Below are positions 56,545 through 64,000 of a DNA stretch of 64,000 bases, piece by piece. Within the stretch, counting starts at the first letter, position 1. The number at the start of each line of letters is the position of its first letter. Made by a program: the position numbers and the translations under genes. The DNA is taken from positions 9,726,501 to 9,790,500 of the forward strand of contig CM060887.1 in the NCBI GenBank assembly GCA_030762935.1, written 5' to 3'. The DNA is from Hymenopus coronatus. Its lineage: Eukaryota > Arthropoda > Insecta > Mantodea > Hymenopodidae. The notes under the pieces are model-generated. The model worked only from the letters and a program-made list of their open reading frames with translations, searched no databases and was not told the origin of the DNA.

Positions 56545-56832
56545 TGTTTTTCTTTTCTTTCAAGATGAGAAGTCGTTAGTCACTTTTTATGCTGGCCATG
56601 CATGGATAAGAGAACCTCAAATATTTCACATAGCGACCACATTTTAAAAGATTTGACTATCCTTTAGCTTAGTGTATTTGCTTATTTCCTTTCTACTTAC
56701 AAGGAAGCAAGTAACGAGACAATTTCTGCTAATGTTTATCTCGCTTAGCATGAACTAGACAAGGCTAAGTTTTTACAACAACTATTTCTTGCACAATATA
56801 TAGAGAAAGTCATGTGAATGGAGCGCATCAGA
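56545..56832 (+). mobile_element. HL subfamily B 3' fragment
   Basis: TTTGACTATCCTTTAGCTTA, TTTCTACTTACAAGGAAGCA, ATATAGAGAAAGTCATGTG and GCGCATCAGA. Similarity before about 56600 is weak. Confidence 0.75.
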
Positions 56833-57134
56833 TTCTTAGATTTTAGCTTCAGTGTTAATTGCAAATACTCGAAAGTATAATAAGTTTAGACTACAAACAT
56901 GGCAACTTATCTGTAAGAAAGAATTTATTTCTTAAACTATCAATAGAACAAAAGAAAACAAAGGTATTCAACAATAATAACCATAATAATAAAATAATGA
57001 AATATTGAACATTATTTTAAATATTGCATTATACAGATTTATTAATAAAGTACTCAAAATAATCAAAATAAAAAATATAAATCTGAAATATGTTAGTTAA
57101 ATTCATAAAAATTGTTTTTATACATAAAAATATC
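56833..57134. other. Very A+T-rich unassigned sequence
   Basis: Composition resembles the adjacent mitochondrial insert, so this may be part of it, but no mitochondrial gene could be read. Confidence 0.35.
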
Positions 57135-57336
57135 GTTAAAATGTGTTGTCTCATTATGACTACCATATTGGATTAGTGCATTCTTCAACCTTAGTTACAG
57201 CAGGAGTTTATTTATTGATTCGATTTATTAAAAATAACATAACTAATCATATTCAACCAATTATTCTATTCAATAAACCAATTTCTCCTATTAGAATTCG
57301 TGTTAATACTTTTATTGGTAATGTTGCGGCTTAAAA
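57135..57336 (+). pseudogene. nad5: Nuclear mitochondrial insert: nad5 fragment
   Basis: LVHSSTLVTAGVYLLIRF is encoded at 57173-57226. This is the strongly conserved core of NADH dehydrogenase subunit 5, a membrane subunit of complex I encoded in mitochondrial DNA. The residues before and after do not follow nad5 (SHYDYHIG upstream, IKNNITNHIQP downstream), so the fragment is short or rearranged. An intact subunit is over 500 residues. It lies among nuclear SINEs, so it is a NUMT rather than organelle DNA. Confidence 0.75.
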
Positions 57337-57346
57337 ATATATAAAA

Positions 57347-58015
57347 TGATGATGATAATAATAATAATAATAACAACAATAATAAATTCCACAGCACAAC
57401 AGTACACAAGGGACCAGCCCGACCGCTGCATCCCCCACCTTGACCCGAAGGCGCTATGAATGGAAAAAAAAAATGAAATGAAGTTTTATTTATGGACGCT
57501 CTTTAACTGCTGTGGTTCTCAGCATCCCATTCTATACCGGGCGTGAAAGACCGCTTAATTTTGCTCAGAGGCCTCTCTATCAGGCTTGAAGGTCTTTTAC
57601 GTCCCGTAAATCTACACACGGGACCAACGGCTTTACTTCCCTTTCGAAGGAAGTCATGCTAGGGATTTTTACACCCGAAAAATCCATCGTCCTCCGCAGG
57701 ATTTGAACCCCCGACCTTGGGTATATTAGGTTAGCATGGTAATCATTACACCACGGAGGGCGACTATATATGAATGGGGTGCAGTGCTGGAGGGTGACAC
57801 GTGACCATTGCTCCGAGTCCCTCCCGGACGGTTGATGCGGTCTTCTCCATCTGGAGCCGCTACATTTCAATCAAGTAGCTCCTCACTTGGTCCCCCAGGG
57901 GCCTCACGAGGCTGGGTGCACTCCGAACCAGGTGTCCCAGTGGGAGCCAATTCACGGTACCGGGAATCGAACCCAGGTCTCCTGCTTGGCAAACAGCCGT
58001 GCTACCACGGCGCAG
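57347..58015 (-). mobile_element. tRNA-derived SINE, family B, interrupted by another SINE
   Basis: Minus strand: GCGCCGTGGTAGCACGGCTG head, B box GGGTTCGATTCCCGG at about 57959-57973, then a ~400-bp G/C-rich body and a tail of TTG/TTA/TCA triplets (57347-57385). The family A SINE at 57464-57768 splits the body between CCCCATTCATA and GCGCCTTCGG. Confidence 0.85.
57464..57768 (-). mobile_element. tRNA-derived SINE, family A, nested in SINE B
   Basis: The same family as 5804-6098: CCGTGGTGTAATGATTACCA head, GGGGGTTCAAATCCTGC B box, and a T-rich tail. Flanked by TATGAATGG at 57455-57463 and 57769-57777, a 9-bp target duplication. Confidence 0.9.
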
Positions 58016-58448
58016 ATAATAATTACAATTTCTGCATTCGCCTCGTGTTTCCACAGCTAAGATATTTTACTAAAACGCAGCAAAGTTCTGTTTCGCATAT
58101 TTGCAACTCCTAAATCAAACGATTTGTACCTAAGCCAGGCAAAGCAAGACGAGCAAGATAAATGTTGCCTAGCAACGCAATTAGCCTAATTTTGCTCACA
58201 ATCTTGGAAAGCACGAATGTGGAATTTGCTATGCAATAGAGGATAATGTCCATTAGTGATATCCTCCAGCTCGAATTGTAACCAAGATGAATAGCAACAT
58301 CTGAAAGCGAAGCAATGTGTACCAACCAACCGACTACCACATTGTCCTCAAGGCTATACAGTAGTGGATCGGTTACATAAGTAAGGCAGACATTAACTGG
58401 TTATCCATTATCACTTACAAAAATCACACACAGAACTTTTTCTAAAAA
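58016..58448. other. Unassigned sequence
   Basis: Nothing recognised. Confidence 0.4.
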
Positions 58449-59271
58449 TCTGATGTGTTCCATTCACACCACTTTCTCTACATCTTTGCAACAAATTATT
58501 GTAAAAAAACTAATGCTTTTATATACTTCATGCTAATCCAGAAAAAAATAACAGAAATAGTCTTATTAATTGCTTCCTTGTAAGTAGAAGCGAAATATGG
58601 GAGTACCATAAGTTAAAGTGACAGTCAAAAGCTGGTTGCTATGTGACTGAAGTTCCTTTGTTTGTACAAACAGGAGTTAACAAATTTCTGTATCAGAAAA
58701 ATATGTTTTTCAAAGCTGAAACTAAAAACAAGGAATATCTTAAAAACGACCAACTCCACGAAAAAAAAAATTATATAACATAAATTGTATGTTTTAATGT
58801 GCTCTACATTTTCTGTGGGGTTTTTGTACATTTCTTATGGTTTAGCAGTTATGCAAAAATCCGCAAAAGTAGTCTTCAGAGGCTATTCCCAGAAAGTTCA
58901 AGATATACGTTTTATTTGTCAAGTAAATATCTTAAATATACGAGATTTCAATCAAAATCGTTAGCGCCATTTTTAAGACCGTCAAAATTTTCATGTTGTT
59001 TTCCATCTAAAGGGTAGTTTGGGATGGGGGCATTTTCTTGAAAATCTTCGTGTCGCATCCTTGGAAGATACCAAACTTAAATACCAAGTTTGGTGTATAA
59101 CGGTCTTTTCATTTTTGATCTATGCTGCCCACAGGCACCACACAGAGACAGATACACACACACGAACATTTTTGTAAAAATGCCTTTTTTTTATTCAGGG
59201 GGTCTCAAAACATATATTTCCGGTGAAGTCTCGGTATCGAATTTTTGGGTGCAATATACCTTCTCTATACA
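58449..59271 (-). mobile_element. HL repeat, head-to-head with the next copy
   Basis: TCTGATGTGTTCCATTCACA to ACCTTCTCTATACAC. The outer palindrome arm is lost at the joint with the plus-strand copy. Confidence 0.9.
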
Positions 59272-59914
59272 CCTTGGTACCTTCCAAGGATGCGACACAA
59301 ACATTTTCAAGAAAATCCCCCCATTCCAAACTATTCTTTACATGGAAAAAATGTCGAAAGTTTTGATTTTCTCAAAAATGGTTCTAGCGAGTTTGACAAA
59401 GATCGTGTATATTAAAGATATTTACATCCCAAATAAAATGAAAATCTTGAGTTTTTCCCTAATACCCTCTGAAGACCTCTTTATTCCGGATGAATGTTGC
59501 CGAATCTTATTTAACTACCAAACCGTAAGCGGTAGACAAAAATTTACTTAAAAAATTTAGAGCTCGATAAAACACATTATTTATGTCATATACATTTTTT
59601 TCGTGGAGTTGGTCGTTTTTGAGATATTCCTTATTATTGGTTTCAGCTTTAAAAAACTTATACTTTTCTTATACAGAAATTTGTCAACTCGTGTCCATAC
59701 AAACACAGGAACTTCAGTCACATAGCAACCAGCTTTTGACTGTCACTTTAACCTATGGTAGCCCCTTATTTCGCTTCCACTTACAAGGAAGCAAGTAATA
59801 AGAGTATTTCTGCTTAGTTTTTCTCGATTAGCATGAAGTAAATAGAAGCATAAGCTTTTTAACAATAATTTGTTGTAGAGATGTAGAGAAAGTAATATGA
59901 ATGGAATACATCAG
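59272..59914 (+). mobile_element. HL repeat, 5'-truncated
   Basis: It starts inside HL at CTTGGTACCTTCCAAGGATG and runs to GATGTAGAGAAAGTAATATG and ATACATCAGA. With the previous copy it forms a large inverted repeat lacking its centre. Confidence 0.9.
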
Positions 59915-60540
59915 ATGTTTTTCTTTCTTTCTTCATTGCCTCCTGAATTAAACGAACGTCAGGTGCGAGAAGATTTCAAAGAAATTAACAATTTCGCTCT
60001 ACGATTGGATGAAATTGCCTAATCTCGGCCATTGCATTGACGCTTTAATAGTTGAGCTGAATTGTCGGAGAAAATTGTCCTCACCCTAAAAAACCCGACC
60101 AACAATCTCACATCATAACTTATTTTGGCGAGCACTTGCTAGAATATCCTGCATCAGAAACGCAAGAATAAAATTACAGTGTATATAAGCTGTTAACAGG
60201 GGGCATAGTGTTTTCCTGGGGAACTTGTAATTAACATATTTTCAGGTAAAACCTTACTTAATCCCGTGTATTCAGGCTATGAAGTGTTATTTATTACTTA
60301 CCGACGAAGACTGCAGTACTGTTGTGTTTTGGGTCGTAAGGACAAAGGGCTTGCCCTGGCTTTTCTTTCTCCATTACGTAGCTGCTTGCCTGAAATAACA
60401 AAAGAAAATATAATGAGTAACAAGAGCATCGGCCATATTGCGATTATGCAGCAGTGTAGGGCAGCACTAATCTCTGTTCTCGACAGCAACTTTTCTGTTC
60501 AATTTTACATAATGCGTTGCTGCTCTGGAATTACTCGTGT
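59915..60540. other. Unassigned sequence
   Basis: Competing frames on both strands at 60266-60613 and 60298-60489 have no recognised motif. Confidence 0.4.
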
Positions 60541-60590
60541 TCTGATACATTCCATTCACGTGGCTTTCTATAGCTGTTACACAAGCAGGT
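60541..60590 (-). mobile_element. Solo HL outer end, subfamily B
   Basis: CTGATACATTCCATTCACGT then TATAGCTGTTACACAA; no body follows. Confidence 0.6.
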
Positions 60591-61199
60591 GGTACCTATC
60601 CTACCCGCGATGATTCGACTAGGAGCGTGGAGCGGCACAAAAAGTGCTGACGAGAGTCGTGGCAAGATGTAGGGGAACGGAGGAAAAGAGGGGAAACTAT
60701 TTACCACGATTCTTCATCACCGCGAATGTAGAGCTAGAAGCATGTTGGACGCTACTGGCAGGCACGGAACACGTGGACGGGCTAGGTAAATGTATGCTTA
60801 AGGCAAGACAGCTGAGATCTGAGGTGGCTGCCAAAAGTGACTACAATATTGTACATACATATTTTATGATATACTTAGGTCACTGTTTTGTTATAGCTTT
60901 ATATATTCTGTGTATATTATGTGTACATATTTCTTTTAAGTGTAATTATCTATTATAAGAGGGTGCATTTATGAAGGTGTACTCTGTGCTGTAAATTTAC
61001 ATTTTTATATTTGAACATGTTTATATTTTTATTTTCGGGTTTACTCTTCTAATTTGTTGTTGCTGTTGCTTTTTTTTTATAGCTTTTTAGTGTGTATTAC
61101 AAAAGCACGTACGGTCTGTGAACCCGTGCGCTTGTTGAAATTCTATGTATGATATTGTTATGTCAATAAATATACTTATTTCTTCATTCATTCAAAACT
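60591..61199. other. Unassigned sequence ending in a polyadenylation-like signal
   Basis: A 104-codon frame at 60644-60958 has no recognised family. T-rich sequence leads to TGTCAATAAATATAC, with AATAAA at 61165-61170, which could be the 3' end of a transcript (host gene or LINE). Nothing identifies which. Confidence 0.35.
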
Positions 61200-61385
61200 T
61201 TTAAGATAAACAGCAGAAATGTTCTTATTACTTGCTTTCTTGTAAGTAGAAGCCACAAAAGGGAATGCACTAAGTTAAATAGTTAATCAAATCTTTTAAA
61301 AGCTAGTCCTACGTAAACAACTGAAGTTCGATTCGCTGTACATGGCCTACAGTAAAACAAGAGAGATTAAAAGAAACGGTATTTC
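61200..61385 (-). mobile_element. HL fragment, subfamily B
   Basis: AAGATAAACAGCAGAAATGT, TTCTTGTAAGTAGAAG and TCTTTTAAAAGCTAGTCCTA follow B. It ends at AAACAAGAGAGATTAAAAGA, before a T-rich stretch and the mitochondrial insert. Confidence 0.75.
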
Positions 61386-61446
61386 ATGTTTGAGAAAGGT
61401 TTATGCAGTTTTATTTTTTTATTTTTTTTTTTATTTTTATTTTTTA

Positions 61447-61493
61447 ACGTCCTTTAGAAATGCAATCTAATATCATTTCATGAATATAAAACC
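61447..61493 (-). pseudogene. trnC: NUMT: mitochondrial tRNA-Cys fragment
   Basis: The minus strand gives a perfect anticodon arm, TTAGA-TTGCATT-TCTAA, with anticodon GCA. A D-arm region (TATATTCATGAAATGATA) precedes it. The T arm is replaced by low-complexity A/T sequence. Position and strand next to trnY and cox1 match insect mitochondrial order. It is not a nuclear tRNA gene. Confidence 0.8.
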
Positions 61494-61505
61494 CAAACAT
61501 ATTTC

Positions 61506-61554
61506 TGGTAAAAGAGAATTTACAATTTATCACCTATCAACTCAGTCATTTTTC
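61506..61554 (-). pseudogene. trnY: NUMT: mitochondrial tRNA-Tyr, with deletion
   Basis: The minus strand reads GAAAAATGACTGAGTTGATA, then GGTGATAAATTGTAAATTCT with anticodon GTA, then TTTTACCA. The 3' side of the anticodon stem and the T arm are largely deleted. It lies directly before the cox1 start, as in insects. Confidence 0.8.
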
Positions 61555-61558
61555 CTTG

Positions 61559-61590
61559 CGACGCTGATTATTCTCAACCAATCATAAAGA
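61559..61590 (+). pseudogene. cox1: NUMT: cox1 5' end
   Basis: CGACGCTGATTATTCTCAAC and following bases encode RRWLFSTNHK when TGA is read as Trp (mitochondrial code). This is the N-terminus of cytochrome c oxidase subunit I. Only about 11 codons remain before the sequence switches to an inverted atp8 fragment. Confidence 0.85.
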
Positions 61591-61636
61591 AAAATGAAAA
61601 TGATAAAAATCAATTTAAATCTATTATTTGTGGAAT
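61591..61636 (-). pseudogene. atp8: NUMT: atp8 5' end, inverted
   Basis: The minus strand from 61636 reads ATTCCACAAATAATAGATTT and translates in mitochondrial code as IPQMMDLNWFLSFSFF, the start of ATP synthase subunit 8. It is joined tail-on to the cox1 fragment. Confidence 0.82.
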
Positions 61637-61701
61637 AAAGAAGAATTAATTTATTAATAATTTTAATATGACATATTAATGCTATTATTTAACTAACCTT
61701 T
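61637..61701 (-). pseudogene. trnD: NUMT: mitochondrial tRNA-Asp
   Basis: The minus strand AAAAGGTTAGTTAAATAATA starts it; anticodon arm TTAAT-ATGTCAT-ATTAA carries GTC. It sits immediately upstream of atp8 as in the ancestral insect order. Confidence 0.8.
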
Positions 61702-61755
61702 TCATCAGAAGAAATTGCTATATTACTATAAAGAGGTTAAAGAGACCATTACTTA
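61702..61755 (-). pseudogene. trnK: NUMT: mitochondrial tRNA-Lys, partial
   Basis: The minus strand AAGTAATGGTCTCTTTAACC holds anticodon CTT in loop CTCTTTA (three inner stem pairs remain). TATAGTAATATAGCAATTTC and TTCTGATGA follow as the T arm and acceptor end. The 5' acceptor half is cut by the neighbouring SINE. Confidence 0.78.
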
Positions 61756-61972
61756 GGTTAGTCATATCGGACGATGAGTGAAATTGGTGAAATGATGCTC
61801 AAATGATCTCGGGGTCCATGGAGCTTAAAGTTACTCGACATTCGTCATCTCAGGATAAGGAAAAATCCTGAAAAAAACCTTACCTGGAAATTCACCCTAA
61901 GCGAGATTCGAACTCACGACCTGTTGAATGTGAGGCAGACACGCTACCACCACACTACCAAGGCGGGCAGTT
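61756..61972 (-). mobile_element. tRNA-derived SINE, family C
   Basis: The best-preserved copy of the family. Minus strand: CTGCCCGCCTTGGTAGTGTG head, GTGAGTTCGAATCTCGC B box at about 61904-61920, GGTTTTTTTCAGGATTTTTC, CCCCGAGATCATTTGAGCAT, and TTTCACTCATCGTCCGATAT at the end. Confidence 0.85.
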
Positions 61973-62400
61973 TAAAATTGAAACCAATAACAAGCAATAC
62001 CTCTACTACACTATATGATATAACTTATGTGTTTTAACAAGATATACATTATGCTATAGTAACTTTTCTATAAAACTTATCCAGAATAAAGAGGTCTTCA
62101 GAGACAATTCCCACAAAATTCAAAATGTACATGTTATTTTAATAAAAATCCTAACAGAATTTTTGAGAAAATCAAAATTTTACGAAATTATTCCCATGTA
62201 AAGGGTAGTTTGAGGTGGATGATTTTGCTTGTTTTTTGTTTTTGAGTTATCGAATTTACAAACACACAAACCTTTTTCTAAAAATGCTTAATTTTTTGGA
62301 CTATGATGACCATAAAACATGTATTTCCGGTGAAATCTCGATATCGAATTTTTGGGTGGAATACAATACTTTTGTCTACACGCAAGACACAACGGTCTTT
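61973..62400 (-). mobile_element. HL repeat, outer third and palindrome missing
   Basis: AAATTGAAACCAATAACAAG to GTGGAATACAATACTTTTGT, with many small deletions. The boundary with the next copy repeats an internal block, CGGTCTTTTCGTTTTTGAGC. Confidence 0.8.
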
Positions 62401-62717
62401 TCGTTTTTGAGCTATCCATCCTTACAACATTCTTGAAAAAATCAAAATTTACGAAATTCTTTCCATGTAAAGGGTAGTTTGGGGTGGGGGGATTTTTCTC
62501 AAAGTCTTCGTGTGACATCCCTGGAAGATACTAAACTTAAATACCAAGTTTGGTATTTTACCGACTTTTCGTTTTTGAGTTATCGTGTTTACACACACAC
62601 GGATCTTATTCTGAATTCAGAAGACCCTAAAACGTCTATTTCCGGTGAAATCTCGGTATCGAACTTTTGGATGCAATAGGTATATTTTCTATACACCACG
62701 TACGTGTAGAAAAAGTA
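62401..62717 (-). mobile_element. HL repeat, 5' portion only
   Basis: From AAAAAATCAAAATTTACGAA to CGTGTAGAAAAAGT, including AAGTTTGGTATTTTACCGAC and CACACACACGG. The terminal palindrome is shortened. Confidence 0.85.
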
Positions 62718-62720
62718 AAA

Positions 62721-62915
62721 CATCTTATGTGTCCCATTCATAAGGCTTTCTCTAGCTGTTACACAAACTACCTTCGAGGTAAATTGTCTTATTACTTGTT
62801 CCCTGTAAATAGAAGGGAAATAAGGGAATACACTAGGCTAAAGTGACAGTCAACTCTTTTAAAGAAGTGAAGTTCGGTTGGCTATGCATGATCTGCAGTA
62901 AAACAAGAGAGAAAA
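62721..62915 (-). mobile_element. HL outer-end fragment, subfamily B
   Basis: CATCTTATGTGTCCCATTCA, TAGCTGTTACACAAACTACC, AGGGAAATAAGGGAATACAC and TTCGGTTGGCTATGCATGAT. It is very like the piece at 61200-61385. Confidence 0.75.
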
Positions 62916-63167
62916 AGCAAAACATCACTTCCCGTTTATTTATGCACGGGGATCAGACCTTGAATATCCTGTTGAGAATTAATTAAGATCACTTCATTGT
63001 CCTGAAGGAATTTCATCCCACACTGAACAAAACGAAAGTAAACCTTATAATTAAAGTTGAATATCCCATACTTGCATATAAAGTTTTACAAAACGGGATA
63101 TAACCATCCCAGAAACCATAATTCAACTTTAATTGAGTTTTTCGCAGTTTCTTCTACCTACTTTTGT
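62916..63167. other. Unassigned sequence
   Basis: A diverged inverted pair, AAAGTTGAATATCCCATA... and CATAATTCAACTTTAATTGA, lies at about 63053-63136. Nothing else is seen. Confidence 0.35.
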
Positions 63168-63989
63168 ACTTTCTCTACACGTAATGTGCATTAGTGTATA
63201 GTGTATAGAGAAGGTATATGCATTCCACCCAAAAAATAGATTCCGAGATTTCACCGGACATACATGTTTTTGGTCTCCTTAAACAAAAAAAAAATGTTTT
63301 CGAAAAATGTCGGTGTGCGTGTCCGTGTCTGGACAGCATAGCTCAAAAACGAAAAATCCGTTAAATACCAAACTTGGTATTTAAGTTTGGTATCTTCTAA
63401 GGATGCGACAAGAAAGATTTTCAAGAAAATCCCCCACCTCCAACTATCCTTTTACATAGTTCTTTTTTCCAAAATTTTGATTTTCTCAAAAATGGCTCAA
63501 AAGATTTTGATTAAAATATCGAATATTAATGATATTTACCTAAAATGTGTATCTTGAATTTTGTGGGATTAGCCTCTGAAGACTACTTCCTTCTGGATGA
63601 ATTTTATGGAATTAGTAAACCGTAAGAGATGGACAAAAACTTACCACACAAAAAATGTAGAGCACATTAAACCACACAGTTTATGTGATACACATTTTTT
63701 CGTGGAGCTGACCGTTTTTGAGATATTCCTTATTATTGGTTTCAGCTACATACGGGAATTTGCAAGCTCCTGCCCATACAAACAAAGGAACTTCAGTCAC
63801 ATAGCAACCAGCTTTTGACTATTACTTTAACCTATGGTACTTCCTTATTTCGCTTCTACTTATAAGGAAGCAAGTAATAAGACTATTTCTGATATTTTTT
63901 TATCAATTATCATGAAGGAAAAAAAGCATAAGCTTTTTAACAATAATTTGTTACAGAGATGTGGAGAAAGTCGTGTAAATGGAACACAG
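63168..63989 (+). mobile_element. HL repeat, near full length
   Basis: ACTTTCTCTACACGTAATGT to GATGTGGAGAAAGTCGTGTA and AATGGAACACAGG. The distal palindrome arm has an extra TAGTGTA. A deletion lies near 63747. Confidence 0.9.
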
Positions 63990-64000
63990 GTACACAATTT

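Noticed and set aside
61447..61493. Functional tRNA-Cys gene
   Set aside because: The anticodon arm is perfect, but the T arm is missing and the neighbours are mitochondrial fragments.

Overview
This window is eukaryotic, A+T-rich, repeat-dominated nuclear DNA from an arthropod, most likely an insect. I found no intact host gene in it. The insect inference rests on mitochondrial fragments in nuclear DNA (NUMTs): one keeps the pancrustacean order trnC-trnY-cox1 and trnK-trnD-atp8, another matches a conserved insect-type nad5 motif. It also rests on several tRNA-derived SINE families, Tc1/mariner relics and a jockey-like LINE tail. The ancestral K-D tRNA order argues against acridid locusts. 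The species cannot be named from this window.

The main component is one family of about 875 bp, here called HL, present in some 35 long copies plus many fragments on both strands and covering roughly 40% of the window. In the orientation I call '+', a copy starts with a ~42-nt imperfect palindrome headed by ACTTTCTCTACA. It then has a variable GT microsatellite, an A+T-rich body with short perfect palindromes, and the inverted motif TGTAGAGAAAGT about 22 nt before the end, followed by a small stem-loop and CATCAGA. Copies lie in T-runs. Asymmetric terminal inverted repeats with a 3' stem-loop are the hallmark of non-autonomous Helentrons (HINE/DINE-1 type), so I call HL Helentron-like. No Rep/helicase gene is present, so the class is an inference. 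A diverged subfamily (B) is mostly truncated.

Layout: 1-17.5 kb holds HL copies, a SINE with perfect 15-bp target duplications at 5.8-6.1 kb, a LINE tail at 10.7-11.4 kb and a 72-bp minisatellite at 14.8-15.25 kb. At 17.85-21.34 kb four inverted-repeat DNA transposons stand end to end with GT microsatellites between most of them; two contain broken transposase genes. From 21.9 to 35.4 kb there are HL copies, two foldback elements with tRNA-like arms, a broken mariner (29.4-30.3 kb), and SINEs inserted inside HL copies. From 35.4 to 53 kb HL predominates, with one HL nested in another (39.06-39.96 kb) and one MITE nested in an HL (43.3-43.8 kb). At 53.3-55.2 kb a dead mariner is split by an HL copy. 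At 57-58 kb lie a nad5 NUMT and a SINE inside a SINE. At 61.4-61.8 kb is a composite NUMT joining two distant mitochondrial segments in opposite orientations.

The genes recognised are all decayed parts of mobile elements or organelle insertions, so there is no working pathway here. The window reads as a layered record of transposition: older mariners, LINE and HL copies interrupted by younger HL, SINE and MITE insertions. Unassigned single-copy stretches are listed individually.
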